Shown here: piece by piece, positions 1-18,757 of the stretch
Position numbering within the stretch: the stretch's first letter is position 1
Layout: every line of letters starts with the position of its first letter
Origin: Amphibalanus amphitrite
Lineage: Eukaryota; Arthropoda; Thecostraca; Balanomorpha; Balanidae
Length of the DNA: 64,000 nucleotides
Assembly (NCBI RefSeq): GCF_019059575.1
Contig: NW_024881678.1
Coordinates: forward strand, 248,001 to 312,000
Reading direction: 5' to 3'
Program-made: the position numbers and the translations under genes
The notes under the pieces: generated by a model
What the model was told of the DNA's origin: nothing
What the model saw: only the letters and a program-made list of their open reading frames with translations
Database searches by the model: none

Positions 1-600
1 CCGCCCGGCTGGCGGTCATCAGTAGGTATAACCAGTGGTTGGAGGAACCAAATAAACAGTTCCGACGGGGTAGTCGCTAGCGCGGCTTGGTGACTTTTCT
101 TTAGTGGCTGGTCACTTGGGATTGCCGAGCTTCAGGGTCGCGCTTGACTGCCTTACCAGTCCATAACCCTTATCTATCCTATCATCCAACGGTCCGAAAG
201 GGGTTTTATCAGTACGAAAGAGTCAATTTCAGCAAAACCAAATCAAAACAAATATGACATGACCTAGGGTCATTCGGGTCATGGCCCTGGCATGCTGCTG
301 CGAGTGATCTGGATCGTTGACACTTGACATTATCTGACAGTCTCGGCTGTGACCTTATCAGCAGACTAACACAGTCGTTAGTATCTGGATCCGGAGGGCG
401 GCCCGGTGTGCCTGCATGTGCGCTCGAGTGAGCGAGTGACCACGAGCACGACGCTCACTGGCGGCTGGCCGCAATTGTGGACTGTGGTCGCCAAGAGACG
501 TCTTATTTCAGATTTAAAAAAAAAAAATAAACTATAGAGTTATCAAAGGGACTCACAAAACACAATATATGCTTAGGTACTTTTGATATTTTGTAGCTGC
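1..600. other. No gene recognised
   Basis: I see no coding frame, RNA gene or clear repeat boundary here. The stretch leads into a retrotransposon remnant and may be part of its degraded body. Confidence 0.4.
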
Positions 601-611
601 CTTGTACCCGC

Positions 612-1225
612 AGGATGCGTCTCCCCGCCTCAGATTTTAATGCCGACATCAAAGGTTTTATAATGAACAAATGGCAGCATTCGTGGAATAGCACGAATGA
701 TAACAAATTGAAGCATATGAAACCACTCGTTGGGACACTGGAAATCATGCTACCAGAAAAAGAGAAAAGACGAGGTAATACTGAGCAGGTTACGTATTGG
801 TCACACGTACGCCACGCACCGATACCTGTTATGCGGGGCAAGGCGGCCGCTCTGCTCGCGGTGCGACCTTCCACTAACTATCCGTCACGTTCTCATTGAC
901 TGCCGCGATCTTGACGACTACCGAGCTCGTATATTCGGATCCAGAACCGTATCTTTACGGGGTCTTATAGGTGACGACTCGACTCTGATCCCTAATGTTT
1001 TTGAATTTCTCAACTACGTTCGTTTTTCGGTCATCTTCTCGACGAACTCATAGGGCTGGTAGTCCGCAGTTTTATCTCATTGTTTCCGCGACCTTTTATC
1101 TTCTACATGTTTACGATATGATTGATGTGTCGACATCCTCAATAACAGCGATGTAAACCAGTCGTTATGGGCGCCATATAACCTCCCGAGTTGAGGCGCC
1201 CCTAAACCCCAACACACACGATATT
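612..1225 (+). pseudogene. 3' end of a dead non-LTR retrotransposon
   Basis: Two overlapping + strand frames (from about 615 and from about 730) together look like the C-terminal end of a LINE polyprotein of the Jockey/I/R1 type. The first frame has an IKxF..KWQxSW-like segment. The second has LSRLRIGHTYATHRYLL, then a Cys/His cluster (C-S-R-C, then H-V-L-I-D-C) ending at a stop near 1053. In these families this follows the reverse transcriptase. The switch of frame at about 730-770 shows a frameshift, so the copy is inactive. The following ~170 bases, ending near a CCCCTAAACCCCAA run at about 1205, look like its 3' UTR. The 5' part, with endonuclease and reverse transcriptase, is not seen. 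Confidence 0.65.
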
Positions 1226-1229
1226 TTGT

Positions 1230-2160
1230 TGAGAAATGGTACAAAGTGGGACGTGGTTCCTTCACGCTAAACTAACAGCAATGTCAAATGTGATATGTCC
1301 CCGAAGACGTGAGAGCCCGAGGGACGAGGTCGGCGCCGCAGAAGGTACGCAACACTGTGCCCCCTCCCCCCCCACCCCCCATGTCCTGTCAGGCCTCCGG
1401 GAGCCGGACGGACCAAGGTCCTCGGACCGCCGGCACACACCGTTTGCAGACCGCGGTATGCGAACTAAGAGCAGTCCTCACCTCAATATCGGGCGGGTCC
1501 ACGCTCAGACACGAGGTCATGGTCTCCGCTGGACGGCTCGGCGGCTCGACTCAGCTATAAGATTCCGTCTCTGGTGGCGCGGCTACGCCTATAAGATAGA
1601 GAAAACAGGTTACAAGAATAACTCAGCATCGATTGGAAGTTTCCACGGAGGCAAAGTGTCATGCTTCGACACATGTGAATGCCACATAGATGAAGTTTGG
1701 ATATAATTCCCGCAATTGATTTTACAGAACATTCGGTGAAGGCACTTGCCGCTCGTAATTCTGCTTTCCGGTTGGTCTGTAATAAACGTTGGTGTACTTT
1801 GGAATAGTGTTTTGCTTCCATCGGCTGCGAATGTGAGACGGTAACCGAAACAACTAAACGGACAGTGACTTAAACAACTTGACCATTTTCACCCGTTGGG
1901 CCGCTTTATCCCTCTTTCCGGGACGCAAAATAAGACGGCATCTACTGAACAAAATGATTCGCATTGCAAGGTTTCCTTACAGCCTAAGACTTGTGCTGCA
2001 TCGCCAGGCGGACCTCGGTGGGGCAGCTGCTTGTTCAGGCCAGTGAAGTGGTCCCGGGGTGGCCCCGCCACCCACACCACCAGAACGCACATTTGTTATT
2101 CTAGCGACAAATAGTCAAACACAAATAATCACACATTGCTGACGTTTACACGATAACAGC
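1230..2160. other. No gene recognised
   Basis: The stretch is GC-rich at 1300-1560 with a C-run near 1365-1380. The short open frames have no recognisable domains and no supporting splice structure. Confidence 0.4.
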
Positions 2161-2183
2161 ATCGAAAGAAATAATGTAATTTA

Positions 2184-2505
2184 CCTCACAGCTGCCCGGC
2201 GCTATTCCGTGCGGTCCTCAGCGAGCGCACGCGGTCCGAGTCTCGCACTCGCACCACACTGCGCAGATCGCTCGGGCTCACTCTCCGACCTCGGTGCCGC
2301 AGTTCACACGTCCCTCCCTCCACCGGCGGCGGCGGAGGCACTGACCGACTGTCCAGCGCCGCAGGCCCTCCGACTGGAGCAGCGGGAGGGCGGAACGGCA
2401 AACACGGGCCGGGCCGAGCAGGCAGGGACGTGGCGCCCTCTGAGCCCTCGGTGGCCTCAGCAGCACGACTCGGCGAGTATGCTGTATGAGATGCAAGGCC
2501 CTATA
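2184..2505 (-). promoter_or_regulatory. Candidate minus-strand promoter and first exon
   Basis: This is a CpG-rich block. On the minus strand a TATATAG element lies at about 2500-2506, and downstream GC-rich sequence ends at a possible splice donor (GAG then GTAAAT) near 2184. The arrangement resembles a TATA promoter with a 5' exon. No coding exon of such a gene is identified further left, so this rests on base composition and two short motifs only. Confidence 0.22.
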
Positions 2506-2821
2506 TAGATGAGATGAGATACGCAGGCGCAGGCAAGGCCCTAAAACATAGGCGCAGGGGCCAGGACGAAGTAGTGTCTAACTGGTCATGCACGTGAAAT
2601 GGAGTTTCGGGTACCTACTTGCTTAAGATCCTGACGGCAGCTGGTCCACGTCCACATGATATAGGTACCTCGACACGGACCAAGACGATACCTAAAGCTG
2701 AGACCCGAAAGCAACCAGCCTTTCATTTCTAAAGCAGTATACGTAAACAAGCTTTTATTTCTCGACATGCATTACGATTAACCTTTTGGTGATTATTGTT
2801 CCAGATTTTCCGTGACACAGT

Positions 2822-2974
2822 CAGTAGCGGCGGAACACCTTCAATTAAGGGGGGGGGGGACTGCCGACTTTTGGTCCCATTCTTTCCATGCAACGCCCAT
2901 AAGGGCTAATGTTAAAATGCCAAAATCAAAGGGGGGCACGGTGCCCCGGTGCCCTCCCCGTTCCGCCACCTATG
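2822..2974 (+). mobile_element. hAT-type MITE, 153 bp
   Basis: The ends are inverted: CAGTAGCGGCGGAAC at the left, and GTTCCGCCACCTATG at the right. A perfect 8-bp target duplication, GACACAGT, flanks it at 2814-2821 and 2975-2982, the size made by hAT transposases. The interior has a G-run and an A/T-poor segment but no coding capacity. The same family occurs at 3221-3365 (opposite orientation) and 40622-40752. Confidence 0.85.
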
Positions 2975-3220
2975 GACACAGTGCACAGCACACTCAATAA
3001 TGACAGCTGGTTTGTCCTCTTTCCCAAAAGTCATTGCCACGCCCAAAGCGATCCGCGCCTATATGTTACTTTATGTCGGGCTCGGTTCCGGTCCAAAGCA
3101 CTGTGCGACCCATGGGTTACGCACGGCGTACGTTTACGATCCGAGTCCTGAGAGAAAATCATGGAGCTGTCCTCTTACTTTCGAGGAATTAGGTACAGCC
3201 CAGCAAATGCAACACTCAGC

Positions 3221-3365
3221 CATAGGCGGCGGAACGGGGGGGGGGGCGCCGTGCCCCGGGCCCCCCTTTGATTTTGGCATTTAAACATTAGCCCGGGCGT
3301 TGCATGGAAAGAATGGGACAAAAAGTTGGCAGCGTCCCCCTCCCCATGGTATTCCGCTGCCACTG
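3221..3365 (-). mobile_element. hAT-type MITE, second copy
   Basis: This is the reverse-oriented relative of the element at 2822-2974. It begins CATAGGCGGCGGAAC and ends CCGCTGCCACTG. The flanking 8-mers CACTCAGC and CACTCAGA match at seven of eight positions, consistent with an aged 8-bp target duplication. Confidence 0.75.
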
Positions 3366-3550
3366 CACTCAGAGTCAGCCAGGGCGACATCGGCAAGTGC
3401 GGACGCGGTCAAGATTCCTTAGTGCGGTAACTTCCGGCCTTGTCGCCTGCCGGTACTGGTACTCCTGGTACTGCGGTAAGCCGGCAGTCGAGGGCCGCCG
3501 ATGGAATTTCTTAGAAGCTGCTCTTCTTTACAGGCTAGATTTAGAATTAA

Positions 3551-4730
3551 CCCGCGCCCCAGTGGCGGTCTCAGCCAACTTCGCCCTAGTGGGGGGGGGG
3601 GGGCATATGTTACCACCCACCTCTAACTCAAAAACTAAGAGGGCTAGAAAGACGCGGTAAAAAACAGTCGATAGCTCTCAATGCGTACGTTTGAAAGTAT
3701 TTCGGTCATTTTTCACCTCAGAGCAATATTGGGGTCACCAGAGGTCATCAAAGGTCAAAATTTGCCAATTGTCATTATATTTTTCAGAAAACATGCCGCT
3801 ATCACAGGAACTATGGTAGCTAGAAAAACGCATTGAAGTACAAACGATAGCTTTTGAACTCTTCTTTTGAAAAAGTCATTATCAATATTGACCTCAGGTC
3901 AACGGTTTAGCCTCCAGAGGGCAAAAACTAAAAAAATAGCTGTTTTAACGAAAAGTGTTTTTCGACAATAACTTTCGACTACAAAAAGCCACGACATTTC
4001 TATTGCCAGAATCGTGTTCCCCTCGCCGAGACGCGTCGAATGAACTATAATTTGACCTTGAAAGGTCAACTTGAAAATTTGACCTCAGGTCAAGGTCATG
4101 ACCTTACCGAAAAAGGTCATGTTGCATATCAGTCGATGCGTTTCAACAAGACAAACACAATGAGACCATCTTCAGCGTTCTATCTCTTTCCAATCGCGAG
4201 TTATTGGCAAAAAACTGTTTGTAGCCTCAAGTGACCTCGGATGACCTGTCTAGAGGCTATCAGCAAAAATGACACCCTGGTCATCACGAGTGGACTAAAT
4301 CATTGTGATTCTGAAATAGTTGGACTGTTCCGATGCGTACACACGGATCTAGAGGCATTTTCATTTTTCTCCATTGACTTGTAATGGAAAGGTCACGCCA
4401 CTGACCTGACCTTAGGTCACGGATATAAAAAATCCGAGATATACAAATTGTAGGCTCCCATAACAGCATGCAATCCACCAAGTTTCAAACCTTTCTGACA
4501 AACACTGCAGGCTGGACATGATTGCAAACTTTTTTAGGCTTGGTCAGTTAACTTGACCTGGTGACCTGACCTGACATGACCTGGGGTCAAAAATTTCACA
4601 CATTGTCCAAAATTGATGTACCAAAAGCTACCCCAAGCGGCGCGGCGCTACGCGCCGCGGTTTTTTATTTACACGCAAAAAACGCGACAGGGTGGTAACA
4701 TATGCCCCCCCCCCCCCACTGGGGCGAAGG
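3551..4730 (+). mobile_element. TTAA-flanked non-autonomous element, copy A
   Basis: It is flanked by TTAA at 3547-3550 and 4731-4734, the target used by piggyBac-type transposases. The left end (CCCGCGCCCCAGTGG) and the right end (read inward CCTTCGCCCCAGTGG) are inverted, each with a long G-run and a CATATGTTACCACC segment just inside. The left end repeats its terminal motif about 30 bp inward, a signature shared by all five copies here. The interior has many TGACC/GGTCA pentamers (dense at 4080-4100 and 4540-4590) and a GC hairpin at 4637-4660. There is no transposase frame. Confidence 0.8.
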
Positions 4731-4734
4731 TTAA

Positions 4735-5285
4735 TAATAACGATGCCCTGACAATTGTTGGAAAGGTGTATTCACTAAGAAATAATTAAATTGCTAGCAT
4801 AACGTGAGAATAACATTTGAAGCAATATTACTTTACTAATAATGATTTGAAGTGCCGCGAAAACCAAAGACGCGTTTACATAGGGTTTGTTGCAAGCTTA
4901 TATCTCCGTCCGTGATGTTGCAAAAGATGCCAATGGTGCTTAACAATTTACAAAATGATCCCCTCTAAATATTTGAAGATCACTGCATCGCAATTATCGC
5001 CAAATTAACGAGCTAGAGCCTCGTCAAAAATGCTATGTAAACCGGGTTCAAGATTCTTTTACTACTTGGCGTAATATGGTACCCCTTATGGTAGCCGTGT
5101 GTAGGACATTTGTGACGCATGTGTTTGAATGATTTGTTTATAGTTAATTTACTGCATTTTTATGGCATCACGAAAATAAAAAGTCAAAATGGGAGAGCAC
5201 AGTGCAAAGCTTTCAATAATGGCCACCAGGTGGCAGCAAGGGCGTTACTGCCGTTCCATTTGCTGTCACGGCCGGGGCCGGGTAT
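4735..5285. other. No gene; one CTCF-consensus-like site
   Basis: The stretch is AT-rich with no credible gene. At 5223-5238 it contains CCACCAGGTGGCAGCA, a close match to the animal CTCF core consensus. This is a motif match only. Confidence 0.35.
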
Positions 5286-5401
5286 CACGGAGCGCTGCCT
5301 GCGCTGTTGCGCTTTTGGTTTCATACTTGTTGCACTCTACCATACTGTTGGAGATATAGGGGTAGTGTGTGACAAGTATGAAATCAAGGCAGCGCTCCGT
5401 G
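5286..5401. repeat. Inverted repeat, hairpin-forming
   Basis: CACGGAGCGCTGCCT at the left edge is mirrored by AGGCAGCGCTCCGTG at the right edge, and TCATACTTGT by ACAAGTATGA further in. About 40 bp separate the inner arms. It is probably a small foldback element; no target duplication was found. Confidence 0.55.
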
Positions 5402-5462
5402 GAACACGGCGCGGGCTGCGTCCGTCACCCAAGTCCCAGCAATTATCGCGCCTCAGGCTGAT

Positions 5463-6101
5463 GTGCAACTGGCTGCTGCTGATGTCCAGCTGCTGGCAGA
5501 CCAGCTTCAGTCTCATGCCGCCATGCCATCAAATGAACCCAAAGCTTTCAATCATTTGATAGATAACTACCAAATGAACCCTTCCGTAACTCGACTCTTA
5601 CTCAGAGCAAGAGTCACATCGCAAGGTCAGGTCACTGCCGAGGCGAGAGCCGATACCAGAGGCACGCATTCATCCAATATTCTCGCTTCTAACGTCAGAA
5701 AAGAAACTATGCGAACAGATATGGCGAAAAATAGATGTGCGGATAATTTCGTTACACCCTGTAGGAGTTCCTTTAGACCATGTCCGTATCCTGTAACCAG
5801 CTGCAGACAGAGCTCGTTCGTTTCTATTCATGCCAATGAACTTATGAGCGTCACTGCGCGATGGCGAATACAACACATGGCTTTTGAAGCAGTGTATGAT
5901 AGTCAACAGCGGTGTATTGAACTGACATCGAAACATAGCAGAGTTCTAGCTAAACCACTTCGACAAGGCAAGCTCCAAAACTCAAAAGCATTCAATACCA
6001 CCGATTACCAAATAACATACAGCTTTCAAGCAATGCACTGTGCACGGCATACACATGTCGCCCTCCAATGCACCATTCACAAATGTAGGCATGTACAATA
6101 A
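5463..6101 (+). other. Open frame of 212 codons, unrecognised
   Basis: A single open frame without recognisable domains, biased composition or splice-site support. It starts inside an MQLAAADVQLLADQLQ-like helical stretch and then becomes featureless. In a repeat-rich eukaryotic region an open frame of this length can be chance or a degraded transposon gene. I do not call it a gene. Confidence 0.2.
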
Positions 6102-6289
6102 ACATGAGAGGGTGAAGCTCAGTCTGCTAATGCTAACGTCCCAGAGCGCGCACATCCCCGCAACCTGCATGAGCGATTTCTGCAGGCTACAGACGAGACA
6201 CACAGAACGGAATATGTCTGAAAGAACAGGTACCTAACCGGCATCGATTTGCCCCCTAAGAAACGAGTAAGTCTTGATCAGACCAATCA

Positions 6290-6581
6290 TACGCCCGACA
6301 TGGATATGATCCCTCGTGATAGATAGGGAGCGACTGAGTGCATTCAGCGGGAGAGAGCTGAGACTTCCCTAGGAACGCTGGTGTTATGACACGTACATCA
6401 CGACAGGCTAACAGATCTTGGACATTGAACCTTGGTGCTGATATTGACAGCACCATCAAATAGCCCCGCAGTGGTGCAGCACACCCCCCTTCAGTGTTGC
6501 ACTTCTCATAAGCAGCAACGTCAGGTGGAGGTGGAGCACTCTTCTCCATCTCATCTGCCTGTTGAGCCCATTCTTGTACCT
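6290..6581 (-). other. Candidate minus-strand exon, function unknown
   Basis: On the minus strand a splice-acceptor-like TTTTCACAG ends at about 6582. It is followed by about 95 open codons beginning VQEWAQQADEMEKSAPPPP and including GGCAAPLRGYLM. No family is recognised. It lies downstream, in minus-strand order, of the THAP-type exon at 8530-8703 and of an open basic segment near 8080-8200, so the three could be parts of one gene. Linkage is inference. Confidence 0.25.
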
Positions 6582-6639
6582 GTGAAAACAATAAAATTTG
6601 TATTAACTGCTTCATACATACTGTATACAGCCTGACAGG

Positions 6640-7560
6640 GCATGAGATAGACCATTATCAGAAACTTTATGCACGTCTTTTCCTACATGCCGGGGTATGT
6701 CTTAAGCACAGCACGAGCCGGGCAGTAAAACTATGACCAAGAAACTGTCGGTGTCAAAATGCCATGTTATTTGATAGGCCGGGCAGGAAACAAAAGTTTA
6801 CTGCCCGAGTTTACTGCCCAGGGCAATGACCTCTTAACTACAGTTTATCGCATTAGCCCAGAGGTATAATTGACAGGGAATGTATAATTGACATCATTAT
6901 TGCATGATATTTCCCGCGTAAAATTAGAAAACTAACATTTTTTTGGTAGAAAATATCTGCTTTGCTTATCAAGGGTTTTGAAATATTTTGCATTGGTTAC
7001 AAAGCCGAAATTATGTTAAGATATGCGCCTAATAATCGAAATCCGTTATCGCTTGTTATCTTATCTTCGTTTGATATGTCTACTGAGACCTTGGGACTAA
7101 GTTATTGCGTTATCATTTGACAGTTGTAGTCCTTTCCTCGAAACAAACATGTAAAATATGGAAAATATAATGTATTTCACGAAAGTTTACCCATAGGGCA
7201 TCAACAAAGTACGATTACATAAATAAAGAAAAGATTCTTGCAAGAGCACTGGAAAATTTACGTTTAATCACTAGGATTATTATACCTTCTTCTTGTTCTT
7301 ATGTCGTGGCAAATTATTCATGTATTATGTTCCTTGGATATCTAGTTGTTGTGCCATTCTGAGTTGATATTTTCAGACGCGATTCTTTTTGAAGTAATTT
7401 GTTTTGATGCATTTTCTTCTATAAATTTCCTTTAAAGCTTTATCCACAGCACTTAGCAGTAGCGCAATCACTGTTAGGAAATTATGGACAACACAATTTA
7501 ATAAAAGTATCACCAAAACCTGTCGAAACTACTTAGCAGGTATGCGGCATGTAGGAAAAA
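6640..7560. other. No gene recognised
   Basis: AT-rich sequence with no open frame of note. It contains a short degenerate inverted segment of GGGCAGTAAA type near 6715-6830 (CCGGGCAG/CTGCCCGA/CTGCCCAG), perhaps an old MITE. Confidence 0.3.
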
Positions 7561-7562
7561 TC

Positions 7563-7698
7563 TTACTGACCTCAGCCGTACGAAATTATTTGGAAACTCG
7601 GTTTGCAAAATTTGACTCCGGCCCTCGTGCTTCGCACTCGGGCCTACGTCAATTTTGCAAACCTCGTTTCCAAATAATTTCGTCGGCCCGGTCAGTAA
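7563..7698. mobile_element. Foldback MITE, about 136 bp
   Basis: An almost perfect hairpin. The outer ends are TTACTGACC and GGTCAGTAA. Long inner arms (CGAAATTATTTGGAAAC then GGTTTGCAAAAT at the left, their complement at the right) enclose a small loop that itself pairs (CGTGCTTCGCACG-like). There is no coding capacity. Confidence 0.7.
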
Positions 7699-8065
7699 TA
7701 TATATTATTACCACTGGTTGGTTCTGAGCAATTAACATCTGCCAAAAGATGAAAACACTTTAGATTGAACATACAATTTGCCCAGTTAAGTATACTTTTG
7801 TGACTTGTCTGTGAGTTGTGGGATAAAAAACCTTTCAAAAAACAAACTTTGAGAAGTGATCCCCTTACATCTGCCATCCAAATCACAAAACAGAGAATCT
7901 CCTATCCTGTCTGGATCTGACAGTGTCTGCCCATTGCTCAAATGTCAATAACAATAAACAGTTATAGATAAATAGTGCCACAAGGCACAAACTTATTCAT
8001 CGTATCTGCAGGTAAAGGACAGCATCTAAGCTCTGTAGTCGTTCACTGACCAAGCTGCCCAACAG

Positions 8066-8205
8066 CTAGCCATGTTCCTTTTCCTTGCGCCTAGCTTGCC
8101 TACGAATTGCTGAAGCAGTTGAAGCTGGTGCTTTGCCCTGAGTAACAGATGGAATAACCCCCTTCTTCAGCCTCTTCTGCTGTTGTCTGGCCCTTGACAA
8201 TGCAT
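8066..8205 (-). other. Short basic open segment
   Basis: On the minus strand, about 40 codons rich in Arg, Lys and Gln (RARQQQKRLKKG, then RRQARRKEKEHG) end at a TAG near 8079. It resembles a basic C-terminal tail and could be the last exon of a gene that includes the THAP-type exon upstream. No splice sites were confirmed. Confidence 0.22.
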
Positions 8206-8529
8206 GTCATTGTTTATAGCACTGTGAAGTGTTTTCTTGCCTGTGAAGTGTTTTTTGATGGATCATGAAGTATACGTACCTCACCTATGATGTTGATGTG
8301 AGATGTCTATGAAGCATGCAATAGCTTGTACAAATAAAGGTAGTAGTATAATTCTAATAAATGATTGTTGACCTCTGTAGTATTTAGGACATGAACATTC
8401 CATGAAAAGCAGACCCATTTTTCGTTTGATACTTATGGTGGTAGCCGGTAGGTGACTTCCCAGTTCCCCGGGTGGCGAATGATAGGGTATATCTTAGATA
8501 CAAAGCTGCGCATGACCATAAAAACTTAC

Positions 8530-8703
8530 CGTAAGCAGTATATTCCAAAAAATCATCGTCGGTGAAATACTTCCGAACACACAACCAAGTGTTTGGTGGG
8601 ATGAAATCCATTGCAGCCTGAGCCATATCTTCCTCGGTCTCTTGTCGCGAGGAAATACAACCCCACCACTCTCCGAGCAGCCATAGACACAACACTGAGC
8701 CAT
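8530..8703 (-). pseudogene. THAP-type zinc-finger exon, broken
   Basis: The minus-strand ATG at 8703 opens MAQCCVYGCSESGG, then VVFPRDK and RKIWLRLQ, which is the start of a THAP (C2CH) DNA-binding domain. The expected continuation, DFIPPNTWLCV then FTDDDF, is present but in the next frame, so a one-base shift lies near 8612. The last zinc ligand, expected as His in Cys-x2-His-Phe, is not seen; the position reads Tyr or Val depending on frame. A donor-like GTAAG follows at 8529. THAP domains occur in transcription factors and in P-element-type transposases. This copy is a pseudogene unless the shift is a sequencing error. Confidence 0.6.
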
Positions 8704-8928
8704 TTTCTTCCAAATTTAGGTCTTATGCCACATGTGACTCACTACTTCCTCAATATTTCACCCACTTTCACCGCACGGCACGGCTCCGAACGGCACCGGC
8801 GCAAATTGAATCAGCAGGAACGCCTACAGTGACACCTGGCGGCCAAAGTTCCGTGTTATCTCCCATTAAATTTGCTGCTCTTATTTGTGATTTTCACTAA
8901 CCATTTTGTGATAAAGAAATAACATTTT

Positions 8929-9243
8929 TTGCAATTGGGGTCAGTCAATAGCGGTGTTTGTTTCAAGTTTGTTTATCGCGCAACAACGTGCGACGCAAGG
9001 TGCGACGTGGACGAATCCCCCAATCTCGCTTCCGTAATCCGTATCCTATATACGGCCTATCGCTGCAATAGTTAAAGTTATGGTTATTGGTTACGTTACA
9101 TGAAAGTTAGCCTATTGCAATTGGGGTCAGTCAATAGCGGTGTTTGTTTCAAGTTTGTTTATCGCGCAACAACGTGCGACGCAAGGTGCGACGTGGACGA
9201 ATCCCCCAATCTCGCTTCCGTAATCCGTATCCTATATACGGCC
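8929..9243. repeat. 129-bp direct repeat around a 57-bp spacer
   Basis: The segment 8929-9057 is repeated without visible change at 9115-9243. Both copies begin TTGCAATTGGGGTCAG and end ATATACGGCC. The spacer is unrelated AT-rich sequence. It could be a recent local duplication or a very small terminal-repeat element. No target duplication or primer site was found. Confidence 0.85.
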
Positions 9244-9784
9244 CCACGGCCTTGGTCCGTATGTGTCCGCGGTTCACATCGCTGGGTTCACTTCATTTGG
9301 CTTTATTGTATGCTGTTATTTATGCTTGTTATTTATGCTTGTGCTGCACTTTCAAACACATTTTTTTGTATGTAAGCATCTTCATCAATAGGTACCATTA
9401 ATAAGTTTTTTTTTTTAATTTGTAGGTGCGTAATAATGCACCCAGAGCACTAAAGAGTCAAGCGTCAATGCACCCATGCCTGTGATTAGTTTGAGTTTAA
9501 CCTCTTGAGTATGGCTCAAATCATACAATGGTAATGGATTCTAATAGAAATTGATATTGTTGTGATGCTTTTGGCCTAGACAATAAAAAAGTGCATAAAA
9601 ATTAATATTAAGATGTTTATTAAAAATCCAAAGCTAAAAAAAACACCAAATGTAGCATGATGCACACAGTACTCATTGTTGATGTCCATTTCTGATGTAC
9701 TTGTGAGGCATGTATTGTGACCGAGGCCTCTCGTCTGCTGCCTGCTGGGCGATGGTAACTGCTTGAATCATCATTGACACACAT

Positions 9785-9976
9785 TGGCCCTGTTCATGTG
9801 TCTGCGGGTGCGGCCGCTCTGCGTTAATAAAGTCAGGGCCTAGCTAGTGGCCAATTAGGGTGGCGGGAACGGGAACTGCCATATCTGTGTGACGTGTGTT
9901 GCCTGATTGGCTGTTAGCTTAGCCCTGCCTTTTGACCGCAGGAGCCATGGGTGCCACAGACACTCAAACAGGGCCA
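9785..9976. mobile_element. MITE with about 25-bp imperfect terminal repeats
   Basis: The left end TGGCCCTGTTCATGTGTCTG is mirrored by CAGACACTCAAACAGGGCCA at the right, with two or three mismatches. The interior is GC-rich and noncoding. I could not find a convincing target duplication. Confidence 0.6.
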
Positions 9977-10381
9977 TGGAATGTTAAAAGAAATCATAGA
10001 GGAGATAGAAATGCTTCTAACAGATTTGCACAACACTTAAGCTGAACTGTTACTCTTAGGTTAGTTTTTGACCTTTTTTGCTTCAATTGATGCTCTAGAT
10101 GAGATTATATTTATGATACCTACTACATTCACTCATTACCCTTTCCCTTTTCCGCTCATTGCATGCAAGATTGGGTCATATACTGAGACGGATTTCATTG
10201 TTATAACTGATCAGTGAAGGCCAATGGACTTGGAATGAATTCCATTTATAGCACTTCAGGTGAACCCTGGTGTAGTGTGCTGCAGTAGTCAGCAGCTTCA
10301 AAATAAGCCAAATACTGTCAGCAATTAGGTAAGACTGAACTTGATGCTAATTTTTGTATTTTCCAGCTTCTCCCCATCACC
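9977..10381 (+). other. Upstream flank of RECQL5
   Basis: AT-rich sequence with no coding frame. A TTTTCCAG splice-acceptor-like sequence ends at about 10366, 15 bases before the RECQL5 start codon. The transcript may therefore begin in an unseen noncoding exon further upstream. No promoter element is convincing. Confidence 0.35.

Positions 10382-18757
<8,376 letters not shown>

Noticed and set aside
5463-6101. A 212-codon protein-coding gene
   Set aside because: No domain, no splice sites and no composition bias; a chance or degraded frame is more likely.
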